This document shows, in pieces, positions 17,570 through 26,595 of a stretch of 64,000 bases of DNA. The stretch covers positions 1 to 64,000 of the forward strand of contig NZ_JBBEBZ010000175.1 of NCBI RefSeq assembly GCF_040882075.1, read 5' to 3'. Origin of the DNA: Nitriliruptor sp040882075 (GTDB taxonomy: Bacteria > Actinomycetota > Nitriliruptoria > Nitriliruptorales > Nitriliruptoraceae). A program made the position numbers and the translations under genes. The notes under the pieces are model-generated. The model searched no databases, had not been told where the DNA came from, and saw only the letters and a list, made by a program, of their open reading frames with translations. The first letter of the stretch is position 1. Every line of letters begins with the position of its first letter.

Positions 17570-20500
17570 TCACCGGCTGCCGCGGCCGAACTCAGACGCC
17601 TCGAGCCCGCGTGGCTTGGCGACGGTGCGCTCGTGCGGCGCCGGCGTGCCGCGCTCCTCGAGCGCGGCGGGCAGCCACCCCTCCTGCCAGGCGCGCCACA
17701 GCCGCGACAGGTCCCACGCCCGCGTGCCGGTCAGGGTCGCGCCCATCCGCCCACGACGTGACACGCGCCCCTCGGCGACCAGCAGCCAGGCGTGCAGGAC
17801 CGTCCAGGCGCAGTCGTCGAGACTGCGTTCGAAGTAGGTGGTCTGGGTCTGCCCGGTCCGGTCGTCGAGCGACAGGAACAGCACCCGCTGCCCGGACCGC
17901 TGCGCCGGGGACTGCACCGCGACCTTCACCCCGGCGACCCGCACCGTCGACTGGACCGGCGCACGGGGCAGGTCGCAGGACCGGGTGACCCCGAGCACCT
18001 CGAGCAACGGCTCGTAGAAGCTCAGCACGTGCCGGGAGACGTCCATACCGGTCGCGGCGAGTTCGGCTCGGACCCGGGCGGCATCGGCGTCCGGTGGCAG
18101 GTCCGGTTCGTGATCGGCGTGCAGGTCGAGCGCCGTCTGTTCAGCCGACGCGCCGGCGACGGCGCGACGACGGCCACCCCTGCGGTCGCGCCACAGCTCC
18201 TCGACGGCCAGCCGGCACACCCCGCGCGAGGCGGGACCACCGCGGCGACCGAGCCCGGCGACCTGGTCGAGCGCGCCGACCTCGACCAGGGCCTCCGCCG
18301 TCGGTCGCGACAGGCCACCGCGAGCCCGCAGGTCCTGCAGCGAGGTGAACGGGCGTCCTGCCAGCAGCGCGTCCACCTCGGTGTCGGTGATCCCGCGGAC
18401 GTCCTGGAGCCCCACCCGGATCGCATGGCGGTAGCCCCCACCGGCCTCGCCCGCGTCGTACCCGGACGGCGGTACCGGCCCCTCGTCCTCGACCACCGCA
18501 CCGCCGCCGACGACCGTCGAGGGCTGGCCCCACCGCCAGCCCGGCGGCAGGTGCCGTCGTGGGTCCTCGCCCCGACGCGCCGCCCGCACCGCTGTGATGG
18601 TGCCGAGGAGGTGGTCGGCCATCCCCCGGTCCACCACCTCGACGGTGTACGGGGCGTGCGAGCGGTTGACGTCCGGCGGCAGCACCGCGATGCCGAACAA
18701 CCGGGCCTCGTCGAGGATCATCCGCCGCGGGTACATCCCCGGATCGTGGGTGAGGAGCCCAGCGAGGAACTCGGGCATCACGTGGGCCTTCAGGAACGCC
18801 GAACGCACCGTCGGCACCGCGAACGCCGCCGCGTGGGCCTTGCAGAACCCGAACGAGGCGAACGAAGCGATCTGGTCCCAGACCTCCTCGGCTGCATCGC
18901 GCGGCACGCCGCGGTCCTGCGCGCGGGACAGGAACCACCCGCGCATCGCAGGCCGTTTGCGTTCGTCCGAGAGCTGCCGGCGCAGCAGGTCGGCGTAGGC
19001 CAGATCACAGCCCGTCAGGGCCGACAGGACCCCCATCACCTGCTCGTGGTAGACGATCACCCCGTAGGTCTCGTCCAGCACCGGCGCGAGCGCCGGGTGG
19101 ACGTGGGCGAACGCCTCCTCGCCGTGACGACGGGACACGTACGGGCTGACCATGTCGGCCTTCACCGGTCCCGGCCGGAACAGCGAGATCTCGGTGATGA
19201 TGTCGCCGAACCGGTCCGGTTGGAGCCGGCCGAGCAGCTCGCGTTGGCCCGGCGATTCGATCTGGAAGATCCCGACCGAGTGGGTCGAGCGCACCAGTTC
19301 GTAGGTGGCGGGGTCGTCGTTCGGGATCGTCACGACGTCGAGCCGTCCGTCAGCGCTGCGGCCGGGCAGCGAGGGATCGGGGTCGCGCGACGCGGTCCAG
19401 CTCTCCTCCGCTCCCCCGGTGGTCCCCGCCCGGTCGCCACCGGTGCCGTTGACCAGGTCGAGACAGTGACGCATCGCCGACAGCATCCGCACCCCGAGCA
19501 CGTCGAGCTTGAGCAGCCCGAGCGCCGCAACGTCGTCCTTGTCGAACTGACTGACGGCGAAACCTCCCCCACCTCCCGCCCGGGCGTGGGCCGACCGTTC
19601 CAGCGGGGTGCGCCGGGTCAACGTGTCGTCGGCCAGCAGGATCCCGCACGGGTGGAGCGCGAGGTGACGGGGGAACCCGTCGACGCGTTCCACGAGGTCG
19701 AACAACAGGTCGAGCTGGCCGGCGTCGAACCGGCTGCCCTTCAGCTCGGGCAGGTGCTCGACGGCGCGGCGGACGTCGCGGGCCCGCGCGTGGTTGAACG
19801 CCTTGGCGATCGCACCGAGCTCGACAGCCGGCATGCCGAGCACCTTGCCGACCTCGCGGATCGCCGACCGCGCCTGGAAGGTCTCGAGCATCGCGACACA
19901 CGCGGTCCGGTGCTCACCGAAGCGGGCCATGACCAGGTCGTAGACGTCCTCGCGGCGGTGCGATTCCACGTCCACGTCGATGTCCGGCAGCTCGTCGCGG
20001 TAGGGGTTCATGAACCGCTCGAACGCCAGGCCGTTGGCGACCGGGTCGACGTCGCTGATACGCAGGGCGAAGCACACCAGACTCCCGGCGGCGGACCCAC
20101 GACAGGCGGCCAGCACGCCGAGTTCGCGCACGTCGGCCATGACGTCCGCGACGGCGAGGAACAGGTCGTGCAGACCGAGCCGGTCGACCATGTCGAGCTC
20201 GCGTTCGAGCCGTTCCCGGATCGGCGGGGTGATCCGCGGGTAACGGTCGGCGACCCCGGCCCAGCACCGGCGGTGCAGTTCCCCCGCCGCGGCCTCGGGT
20301 GACAGGCCCGTCAGCCGCGGCACCTGCAGCCCACCGACGCCGAGGTCGACCGCGCAGGAGGTGGCCAGCTCGTGCGCGTTCACCAGCAGGTCCGGACGTT
20401 CGGCGAACCGGGCGTGCATCTGTGCCGGGGTCGTCAGCCACGCCTCGGCCGTCGACCGCCCGAGGTGGCGGCGACCGAGCGGGACCTGTTTGCGCACGCA

Positions 20501-21421
20501 CGCGAGCACGTCGGCGACGATCACGTCCTCGGGCACGAGGTAGCGCACGTCGTTCACCGCGACGGCGCGCACCCCGGTCCGGTCGGCGAGCGCGAGCGTC
20601 CGGCGGATGCGCGCGTCGTCCCCCGGCTCGACCACCCCGCCAGGTCCGGGACGACGGCCGGGACCGACGCGGTGCTGACGCACGCCGAGCGCCACCCCCT
20701 CCCGCCCGAACACGTCGAGCCAGCGCGACAGCTCGGCCTCGGCGGCGTCGATCCGGTCCGCGGCGAGCAGGCGACCGACCGGCGCGTCGGGACCGAGCAG
20801 CGCCACCACCGCACCGGAGTCCGCGTCGCCGAGCGCCTCGGCGGCCAGGTGCGGGTCCCCGCGGGCGTGGCCGTGCGCGGCGGTCACCAGCCCGCACACG
20901 TCGGCGTACCCGTCGGCGTCCCGTGCGAGGAAGGTCACCCGCGGGGCGTCGTCCTCCAGCCACGCGGGGCCGCGCCCGGGACGTGCTGCCCGCGGATCGT
21001 GCCCCCTGGCGACGGGAGCCGTGCGGGACCGCCCGCCCCTGGTGACCTCCCACCCCGGCCGGTCGAGGTCGGGGGCGAGCGCGAGGTCGGCCCCGTAGAC
21101 CGGGATCACCCCTTCCGTGGCCGCGGCCTGCGCGAACCGGACCGCGCCGTACAGCCCGTCGCGGTCGGTGAGCGCCACGTGGGTCATCCCCGCTGCGGCC
21201 GTGGCGGCCGCGAGCTCGCGCGGCCGGATCGCGCCGTCGCGCATCGAGAAGCTCGACCGCACCGACAGGTGTGCGAACGGCGGCGTGTCCCGTCCGCCGG
21301 GGCGGGCACGTTCGGCGCGGTGCAGCGCCTCGGCAGCGTCGGCCGCGCGCCGCACCTCGACGTGGCGTTCCTCGAGCCCCTCGGCGTGCTCCTGAGGTGA
21401 CCACCCGCGTGAGCTCGCCAC
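17570..21421 (-). CDS. dnaE2: Error-prone DNA polymerase III alpha subunit
   Basis: C-family polymerase used for damage-induced mutagenesis. The PHP domain opens with FAHLSVRSSFSMRDG (about residue 50), and ALTDRDGLYGAVRFAQAA follows. The catalytic block GFMNP-like RFMNPYRDELPDIDVDVESH lies near residue 470, and ISLFRPGPVKADMVSPYV and YHEQVMGVLSALTGCDLA come later. A C-terminal OB domain ends the protein. At 1283 residues it is longer than usual (about 1050-1150) because of an N-terminal extension and a low-complexity insert near residue 670. The start codon may therefore be further in. It follows DUF6504 by 3 nt and shares its SOS promoter. Confidence 0.92.
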   Translation of the reverse strand: MASSRGWSPQEHAEGLEERHVEVRRAADAAEALHRAERARPGGRDTPPFAHLSVRSSFSMRDGAIRPRELAAATAAAGMTHVALTDRDGLYGAVRFAQAAATEGVIPVYGADLALAPDLDRPGWEVTRGGRSRTAPVARGHDPRAARPGRGPAWLEDDAPRVTFLARDADGYADVCGLVTAAHGHARGDPHLAAEALGDADSGAVVALLGPDAPVGRLLAADRIDAAEAELSRWLDVFGREGVALGVRQHRVGPGRRPGPGGVVEPGDDARIRRTLALADRTGVRAVAVNDVRYLVPEDVIVADVLACVRKQVPLGRRHLGRSTAEAWLTTPAQMHARFAERPDLLVNAHELATSCAVDLGVGGLQVPRLTGLSPEAAAGELHRRCWAGVADRYPRITPPIRERLERELDMVDRLGLHDLFLAVADVMADVRELGVLAACRGSAAGSLVCFALRISDVDPVANGLAFERFMNPYRDELPDIDVDVESHRREDVYDLVMARFGEHRTACVAMLETFQARSAIREVGKVLGMPAVELGAIAKAFNHARARDVRRAVEHLPELKGSRFDAGQLDLLFDLVERVDGFPRHLALHPCGILLADDTLTRRTPLERSAHARAGGGGGFAVSQFDKDDVAALGLLKLDVLGVRMLSAMRHCLDLVNGTGGDRAGTTGGAEESWTASRDPDPSLPGRSADGRLDVVTIPNDDPATYELVRSTHSVGIFQIESPGQRELLGRLQPDRFGDIITEISLFRPGPVKADMVSPYVSRRHGEEAFAHVHPALAPVLDETYGVIVYHEQVMGVLSALTGCDLAYADLLRRQLSDERKRPAMRGWFLSRAQDRGVPRDAAEEVWDQIASFASFGFCKAHAAAFAVPTVRSAFLKAHVMPEFLAGLLTHDPGMYPRRMILDEARLFGIAVLPPDVNRSHAPYTVEVVDRGMADHLLGTITAVRAARRGEDPRRHLPPGWRWGQPSTVVGGGAVVEDEGPVPPSGYDAGEAGGGYRHAIRVGLQDVRGITDTEVDALLAGRPFTSLQDLRARGGLSRPTAEALVEVGALDQVAGLGRRGGPASRGVCRLAVEELWRDRRGGRRRAVAGASAEQTALDLHADHEPDLPPDADAARVRAELAATGMDVSRHVLSFYEPLLEVLGVTRSCDLPRAPVQSTVRVAGVKVAVQSPAQRSGQRVLFLSLDDRTGQTQTTYFERSLDDCAWTVLHAWLLVAEGRVSRRGRMGATLTGTRAWDLSRLWRAWQEGWLPAALEERGTPAPHERTVAKPRGLEASEFGRGSR

Positions 21422-21424
21422 CGG

Positions 21425-21778
21425 TCAGTCCCAGACACGGTCGAGGCGCCAACGCTCGCCGCGTCGCACCAGCTCGTAGACCCCACGCGTCGGCCGGCCG
21501 TTCTGCGCTTCCACGCGCCACAGGTCGGTGCGTTCGATCTGGACCGGTGCGCCGTCGGGACGACGCCACCAGCCCTCGTCCTCGCGCCAGTGTCCGAGCA
21601 CCTGCAGCACGACGTAGGAACGTCCCCGCCAGCGGAACGACGTCGGCGCCCCCGCACCGCGCGGATCGGCGTCGACCTCGTCTCCATCAGCCGTGCCGAC
21701 CACCACCTCATCGAGGTCCTCGCGGTACCGCTTCGTCACCTCCCTCACCACCTCTCTCGTCACCTGGGAACCGAACAT
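21425..21778 (-). CDS. DUF6504 family protein, dnaE2-linked
   Basis: 117 residues; a small, mostly beta protein with FRWRGRSYVVLQVLGHWRE, RTDLWRVEA and RGVYELVRRGERWRLDRVWD. This family sits beside Y-family or DnaE2 polymerase genes in many actinobacteria, so a role in the mutasome is inferred. It is the first gene of the dnaE2 operon. The ATG lies inside an SOS-type palindrome, so the message is nearly leaderless. Confidence 0.75.
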   Translation of the reverse strand: MFGSQVTREVVREVTKRYREDLDEVVVGTADGDEVDADPRGAGAPTSFRWRGRSYVVLQVLGHWREDEGWWRRPDGAPVQIERTDLWRVEAQNGRPTRGVYELVRRGERWRLDRVWD

Positions 21779-21785
21779 GTGTTCG
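21772..21785. promoter_or_regulatory. LexA/SOS box over the start of the dnaE2 operon
   Basis: CGAACATGTGTTCG is a perfect GAAC-N4-GTTC palindrome. On the minus strand it covers the start codon ATG (21778-21776). A TACGTT -10-like element lies just upstream on that strand. Repressor binding here would block initiation. Confidence 0.85.
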
Positions 21786-21880
21786 AGTAGGCAACGTACG
21801 ACGGTGATGGGACACCTCGCCAGCGCAGCCCCTCGCTCGGCCGGCCACCGCGCGGCAGACAGGTCCCCACGCCCGGTCGG

Positions 21881-22903
21881 TCAGCCGTCCGCGACATCCT
21901 CGGAGCCCGCCCCGTCCTCGACGGCCTCGGTCTCAGCCGCCTCGGCCGCCTCCGCTGCTCGGCGCGCCGCAGCCCGGGCCAGGAGGTCCTCCGCCGCGGC
22001 CTGCGCGATCTGCTCGATGGGCTCGCCCGTCACCACCAGCGCGTTCCAGGACCGCAACGCCGCGGTGGTGAGCTCATCCCCGAAGGGCGCGAGCGCCGCC
22101 GCGATCTCCGGTCGTTCCTCGAGGACCTCCTCGCGGACCTGCACGGCCGGCACGAACGCGGGGAAGACCTCGAGGTCGTCGACCAACACCTGCAGGCCGG
22201 CAGCCCCGGCCTCGCCGTCGGTCGTGGTGGTCAGGCCAGCGAGGCAGTCACCGGCGAGGACCCCACGCACCGCCTCCTCGGGTGACGCCGCGAGGAAGGG
22301 CTGGTCGGCGCGGACGAGGTAGGCGTCGAGCACGGCGCGTAGACCGTCGCTGCGGGACCCGAACTCGCGGTCGACGCAGACGCTCGCCTCCGGACGCTCG
22401 GACAGCCGGGCTGCCAGCTGCGACACCGTCCGGAGATCCGCGTCCGGCGAGGGCGGTCCCGCGACGGCCAGCGCGAAGGTCGCGTTCGCCGGTGGTCCGT
22501 CCGGCCCCTCGACGAAGCGGGGCGGCAACCACACGATGCCCCGGCGCTGACCGTCGGCGCGGACCGGTGCGAAGCTCGCCTGGGGGTCGCCGGGCGGATC
22601 GGCCCGTCCGAGGGTCTCGAGCCACGCCTCGCCGGTGTAGCCCGGCCGCACATCGGCGGCCCCGAGCTCGAGCGCCTGCTGTCCGTCGCGCGCGTCCGCG
22701 TACGGCCGCACCTCGGCCTCGACCTCCACCGCCTCGAGCAACGCCACCAGCACGTGGGCCAGCAACCGCCCCTCGGCGTCACCGCTGGCGGCGACCCGGA
22801 CCGCCTGCACGTCGGGTGGCAGATCACTCCCGGTGCAGCCGGACACGACGACGGCAGCCACGCACAGCGCGGTCACGAGGGTCCGGAGCGGGGAGCGGTC
22901 CAC
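21881..22903 (-). CDS. Lipoprotein substrate-binding protein, OpuAC/ProX-like
   Basis: 340 residues from a GTG start. The N-terminus is a lipoprotein signal (VTALCVAAVVVSGC, Cys as lipidation site). The mature part resembles the substrate-binding proteins of glycine-betaine/choline/osmoprotectant ABC transporters: VRVAASGDAEGRLLAHVLVALLEA, GAADVRPGYTGEAWL, RGIVWLPPRF, LRTVSQLAARL. The C-terminal 40 residues are Ala/Glu-rich and low complexity. No permease or ATPase gene is adjacent, so it is an orphan binding protein or works with a distant transporter. Confidence 0.7.
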   Translation of the reverse strand: MDRSPLRTLVTALCVAAVVVSGCTGSDLPPDVQAVRVAASGDAEGRLLAHVLVALLEAVEVEAEVRPYADARDGQQALELGAADVRPGYTGEAWLETLGRADPPGDPQASFAPVRADGQRRGIVWLPPRFVEGPDGPPANATFALAVAGPPSPDADLRTVSQLAARLSERPEASVCVDREFGSRSDGLRAVLDAYLVRADQPFLAASPEEAVRGVLAGDCLAGLTTTTDGEAGAAGLQVLVDDLEVFPAFVPAVQVREEVLEERPEIAAALAPFGDELTTAALRSWNALVVTGEPIEQIAQAAAEDLLARAAARRAAEAAEAAETEAVEDGAGSEDVADG

Positions 22904-23043
22904 GGCACGAGGCTGCCACAGCCGGGGCCGACCCGCCGACCAGCCCACCGCAACGTGCCCACCGCCGCGGCGGCGTCCTCTACCCTCCGCGGTCCCGCTC
23001 CGCACCGCACACCGTCCCCGTTCCCGTCCCGACCGGAGTCCCG

Positions 23044-24027
23044 ATGCGTCGCCCCGCGCTCCGCCGTGCCCCCGCTGCCCTCGCAGCGCTCGCGCTGATC
23101 GCGACCGCCTGCGCGACCGGTGGTGACGACCCCGTCGACGAGCCGACGGACGCGGCGGCACCGGACGAGCCGCTCGCGATCCTCATCGCCAGCTACGACA
23201 TCGCGGTCGGTGAGGATCGGCGGTTGCTCGCGGGGATCCTGACCGGCGACGCGGTCCAGCTCGCCTTCGGCGAGGCGACCTTCGAGCTCGGCTACCTCGG
23301 GGACGAAGCGGCCGGCGAGGCGGAGCTCGTCGACGACGTGACCGCCCGGTACCTGCCGGTGCTCGGCCTCGAGCCCGAGATCGAGCCCACCGAGCGTGCG
23401 ACCGTGCTCGTCGGGGAGCCCGGGACCGGGGTCTACGAGGCCGCCGTCGACCTGCCCGAACCCGGCTGGTACGGGCTGCGCGTCTCGATCGACCTCGACG
23501 ACGGGACCACCCGCCAGGGCCAAGCCACCTTCGAGGTGCTCCCGGAGACCGAGGTCCACGACGTCGGCGACGAGGCACCGCGCAGCGAGAACCTCACGAT
23601 CGCGGACGTGGAGGCCGGCGAGGTCCCACCCGTCGCCGTCGACTCGCGCGCCCAGGGTGAGGACGACGAGGTCCCCGACGCGCTCCTCCACGACTCGACC
23701 ATCGCGGCCTCGCTGGACGAGGGGATGCCGGTCGTGGTCATCCTGTCGACACCGACCTACTGCGTCAGCACGTTCTGTGGCCCGCTCACCTCGGAGCTGG
23801 CCACGGTCGCCGAGCGCTACGAGGACGTGGCCGATTTCGTCCACATCGAGGTGTGGCGGGACTTCGAGGCGACCGAGCTGAACGAGGCCGCGGCCGAGTG
23901 GATCCAGACCGAGGCCGGCGGCAACGAACCGTGGGTCTTCCTCGTCGACGGCGACGGGATCATCCAGGCGCGCTGGGACAACGTCCTCGACGTGGACGAC
24001 CTCGAGTCCCGCCTGGCCGCCCTCTGA
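23044..24027 (+). CDS. Thioredoxin-like lipoprotein
   Basis: 327 residues. The signal ALAALALIATAC gives a lipidated Cys. An N-terminal Ig-like/beta domain (residues about 40-160) is followed by a thioredoxin fold: VVVILSTPTYCVSTFCGPLTSELATVAERY, FVHIEVWRD, EPWVFLVDGDGIIQARWDN. The two Cys are spaced C-x4-C rather than C-x2-C, so it is probably not a classical oxidoreductase. It may act in an envelope SCO/redoxin-like role. It diverges from the OpuAC-like gene; a TACCCT element lies at about 22981. Confidence 0.7.
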   Translation: MRRPALRRAPAALAALALIATACATGGDDPVDEPTDAAAPDEPLAILIASYDIAVGEDRRLLAGILTGDAVQLAFGEATFELGYLGDEAAGEAELVDDVTARYLPVLGLEPEIEPTERATVLVGEPGTGVYEAAVDLPEPGWYGLRVSIDLDDGTTRQGQATFEVLPETEVHDVGDEAPRSENLTIADVEAGEVPPVAVDSRAQGEDDEVPDALLHDSTIAASLDEGMPVVVILSTPTYCVSTFCGPLTSELATVAERYEDVADFVHIEVWRDFEATELNEAAAEWIQTEAGGNEPWVFLVDGDGIIQARWDNVLDVDDLESRLAAL

Positions 24028-24153
24028 CCGACGCACTGCGCGTCAGCGTCGGCCCCCGTGTGATCTGCGTTGGGAAGAAGCCACGCCCCCACCGTGGCAA
24101 CATGAGGCGTTATCGCGTGGTTCGCGGACGCCTGAACGAACCTTGGGCCTGCC

Positions 24154-24169
24154 GTATCACGCGTGATAC
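24154..24169. promoter_or_regulatory. Palindromic operator of vapBC
   Basis: GTATCACGCGTGATAC is a perfect 16-bp palindrome ending 10 nt before the antitoxin ATG. It overlaps a TACTGT -10-like element (24167-24172). This is the expected autoregulatory site for a VapB-VapC complex. Its right half, CGTGATAC, recurs before the next toxin-antitoxin pair. Confidence 0.75.
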
Positions 24170-24179
24170 TGTTGGGTGC

Positions 24180-24422
24180 ATGAGCGCACCCGAGGTCAGC
24201 ATCCGCGAGCTCCGCAACCACGGCGGGGAGGTGGTCGATCGTGTCGCGGCCGGCGAACGGCTCACCGTGACCCGATCGGGCAAACCGGTCGCTGAGCTTC
24301 ACCCGGTGGGTCGACCCAGCGTGAAGGCCGAGGTCCTGCTCGAACGGTGGCGTCGGCTCCCTCGTCTCGATCCTGGCCAGCTGCGTGAGGATGTCGACGG
24401 GCTCCTGGACCCGTCGCTGTGA
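24180..24422 (+). CDS. vapB: Antitoxin, Phd/YefM type
   Basis: 80 residues. EVSIRELRNHGGEVVDRVAAGERLTVTRSGKPVAELHPV is the Phd/YefM DNA-binding fold (read in two parts around GERLTV), and the C-terminal tail should wrap the toxin. The ATG is close to a TACTGT -10-like element, so translation is probably leaderless. It overlaps the toxin start by 4 nt. Confidence 0.85.
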   Translation: MSAPEVSIRELRNHGGEVVDRVAAGERLTVTRSGKPVAELHPVGRPSVKAEVLLERWRRLPRLDPGQLREDVDGLLDPSL

Positions 24423-24847
24423 CGAGACCGCAGGAGCGTCCGTCACGCGGTCTGCTGGACACGAACACGCTGATCCTGTTGCCGTTGCTCCGGGACGCCA
24501 CAGCGCTGCCCGGCGAGCCGCTCATCTCGACCATCACGTTGGCAGAGCTGTCGGTCGGTCCCCTCGTCGCTCGCACGGAGTCAGAGCGCGCCGCGCGACA
24601 GGCTCACCTGCAACAGGCTGAAGCCGACTTCGACCCGCTCCCCTTCGATGCGGCTGCGGCTCGCGCGTTCGGCCAGGTCGCGGCTTCGCTGCGCCGGGCC
24701 GGACGGAAGCCTGCAGCGCGGTCCTACGACGCCATGATCGCTGCGGTGGCGGTCGTGAACGACCTCCCGCTCTACACCTGCAACCCCGACGATTTCGCTG
24801 CCATCGAGCAGCTCGATGTCATCGACGTCCCCCACCCCGACGCGTGA
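24419..24847 (+). CDS. vapC: PIN-domain toxin
   Basis: 142 residues with the PIN acidic residues in place: LLDTNTLILL (first Asp), ISTITLAELSVG (Glu), RSYDAMIAAVAVV (Asp) and YTCNPDDF (final Asp). PIN toxins cleave RNA, often tRNA. The GTG start overlaps the antitoxin stop, the usual coupled arrangement. All catalytic positions are intact, so the pair should be functional. Confidence 0.88.
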   Translation: MTRPQERPSRGLLDTNTLILLPLLRDATALPGEPLISTITLAELSVGPLVARTESERAARQAHLQQAEADFDPLPFDAAAARAFGQVAASLRRAGRKPAARSYDAMIAAVAVVNDLPLYTCNPDDFAAIEQLDVIDVPHPDA

Positions 24848-24970
24848 CCTCGCTGCTGCTCGAGAGCGTCGACGGACCCCTGCCGTGCCACCGCGCAGAT
24901 ACGCCCGGATCGTCCAACACGTCTGCGCATCGGTTGCGAGGGCATCTCGGAGTCGTCTGACGTTCCGTGA

Positions 24971-24976
24971 TACATT
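24971..24976 (+). promoter_or_regulatory. -10 element of the RHH/MazF pair
   Basis: TACATT ends 6 nt before ATG 24983 and is part of CGTGATACATT. CGTGATAC is identical to half of the vapBC palindrome. No Shine-Dalgarno sequence is seen, which fits leaderless transcription. Confidence 0.55.
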
Positions 24977-24982
24977 CGTCGC

Positions 24983-25222
24983 ATGAGCGATCTCATCTCC
25001 GTACGACTCGACGAGGACGCACGGCGCGCCCTCGCCGAGCTCGAGGCCACCGGTCTGTCACGCTCGGAGGCGGTCCGACGTAGCCTGGTCGCGGCTGCCC
25101 TGCGGCTACGCGACCGGCAGCGCCTCGTCGACGAGGTAGCTGAACTCGCCACAGACGAGGCCGATCGTGCCGAGGCAGCCGAGGTCGCGGCGCTGATGGA
25201 GGATCTTCGTGCGCCGGGGTGA
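24983..25222 (+). CDS. Ribbon-helix-helix antitoxin (MazE/CopG-like)
   Basis: 79 residues. ISVRLDEDARRALAELEATG, LSRSEAVRRSLVAAALRLRD is an RHH DNA-binding domain. The acidic C-terminal half (EVAELATDEADRAEAAEVAA) should bind the toxin. It overlaps the toxin gene by 14 nt. Confidence 0.82.
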   Translation: MSDLISVRLDEDARRALAELEATGLSRSEAVRRSLVAAALRLRDRQRLVDEVAELATDEADRAEAAEVAALMEDLRAPG

Positions 25223-25526
25223 CGTCTTCCGGCTGCGCCTGGGACGTCGCCAGGGGCACGAGCAGTCCGGCGTCCGCTACGGCGTCATCGTGCAGTCCGA
25301 CGCGTTGATGCGGTTGTCGACGGTGCTCATCGCCCCGACCTCGACGGCCGCCCGAGGGGCCTCGTTCCGACCCGAGATCGAGATCGACGGCACCATCACA
25401 CGCGTGCTGGTGGAGCAGACCGGCGCCGTCGACGTGAGCAGGCTCGGCGACCAGCACGGACACCTCACGCCCGAGGAACAGTGGGGGGTCGATCTCGCCC
25501 TCGAGACGGTCTTCGACCTTCAGTAG
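25209..25526 (+). CDS. mazF: MazF/PemK-family endoribonuclease toxin
   Basis: 105 residues. RRGDVFRLRLGR, GVRYGVIVQSDAL, LIAPTSTAARGASFRPEI, TRVLVEQTGAVDVSRLGD is the MazF fold, with the N-terminal RGDV-type Arg and the Thr/Ser of the active site. It would cleave mRNA or tRNA at specific short sequences when released from the antitoxin. GTG start inside the antitoxin gene. It appears intact. Confidence 0.85.
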   Translation: MRRGDVFRLRLGRRQGHEQSGVRYGVIVQSDALMRLSTVLIAPTSTAARGASFRPEIEIDGTITRVLVEQTGAVDVSRLGDQHGHLTPEEQWGVDLALETVFDLQ

Positions 25527-25655
25527 AGAACGCCCGTTGGTCCAGCCGCGTGCGGCGGTTCGCAGGTCCGAGGAGGTCAGGTTCCGCGAGCAGGGCCTGG
25601 ACGCCGAACCCGTGGTCCTCGGTGATCGCCGTCACCCCGACGCCCGGTATCGCGG

Positions 25656-26042
25656 TCACGGGGCCGACTTCTCCTCAACGAGATCGCGGGGGGGCGGTCG
25701 GCGACGTCCGGCCAACTGGGGTGGGAGCAGCGACACGTCGGAGCCCGCGAGCCGTTCGCCCTGCTCGCCCGCGGCGAGCATCCCCCGGGCCGCTGACCCG
25801 CCGACGATCACGACCTCCACGGCGAACGCCGCGAACAGCCCGAACCCCGCGAGCTCGGCGAGCAGCGCCACCGACCACCCCGCACCGAGCGCACCGACGA
25901 TCGTCCACCCGAGCAGCACGAGGACGGCGATGATCGACAGGGAGCGCCGCAGGCGCCGGATCGTCCGCGCGAAGTCGACGACCGGTGGTCGGCCGGGTGC
26001 GGCGTCGACCGCGTGCTCCGGCACAGCGTCGGACTCGGACAC
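25656..26042 (-). CDS. Small two-helix membrane protein
   Basis: The GTG start gives 128 residues. A basic stretch (RTIRRLRRSL) precedes two hydrophobic helices (SIIAVLVLLGWTIVGALGA and ALLAELAGFGLFAAFAVEVVIV). The C-terminus is charged. No family was recognised. The longer upstream frame is Arg-rich and looks non-coding, so the internal start is preferred. Confidence 0.5.
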   Translation of the reverse strand: MSESDAVPEHAVDAAPGRPPVVDFARTIRRLRRSLSIIAVLVLLGWTIVGALGAGWSVALLAELAGFGLFAAFAVEVVIVGGSAARGMLAAGEQGERLAGSDVSLLPPQLAGRRRPPPRDLVEEKSAP

Positions 26043-26161
26043 GGTGGTGGCTCCCCGGGGTCGGCGACCCCCGAACCCTCCGGAGGTCGCCGGGGACGGT
26101 ACCGCTCGGTCAGCTGCGATCGAACGACGGGCCGGTGATCGGACCGCCACCCCCACGACAG

Positions 26162-26515
26162 CTACAGGTCGGGTGCGGCGAGGTCGAGCCGCAGCGTGGA
26201 CGCGATCCGCAGCACCTCGCCTCGGACGGCCGCCGCGTCGGCTGGGACGACCACGTCGGTGCCCGGGTAGAGCTCGGCCGTGGTCTCGTCGGTGACCGAG
26301 AGCTGCCACCCCCGGGCGGCGACGTACTCACCCCACGCGAACGACCAGGACAGCAGCAGACGGTCGTCATCGCGGTCGTGCACCGCGAAACGCAGGAACC
26401 GGTTGTAGGCCAGCGCCCACATCCGGCCGCCCCGCCGCGAGACCCCGGCGAGCCGGAACCCGAGCTGTTCGAGCTCGTCATCGAGGGTCGCGCCGCCCTC
26501 AGCCTGGTCGCTCAC
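26162..26515 (-). CDS. Hypothetical cytosolic protein
   Basis: 117 residues from GTG 26515. It contains LGFRLAGVSRRGGRMWALAYNRFLRF and LLLSWSFAWGEYVAARGWQLSV, a compact alpha/beta pattern without signal or membrane segment. No family was recognised. It diverges from the coiled-coil lipoprotein gene. Confidence 0.5.
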   Translation of the reverse strand: MSDQAEGGATLDDELEQLGFRLAGVSRRGGRMWALAYNRFLRFAVHDRDDDRLLLSWSFAWGEYVAARGWQLSVTDETTAELYPGTDVVVPADAAAVRGEVLRIASTLRLDLAAPDL

Positions 26516-26595
26516 CGTCGCCGCTCCATCGCAGGTACCCACCGCTGGTCGCGGACGGTACCGGGGCACCTGCTCGCTCTCGACGGTCAGGCCCG

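Noticed and set aside
17792..20302. Long open frame on the plus strand opposite dnaE2
   Set aside because: It is the reverse-strand shadow of a high-GC gene. It has His/Arg/Glu-biased composition and no domain, while dnaE2 motifs fill the other strand.
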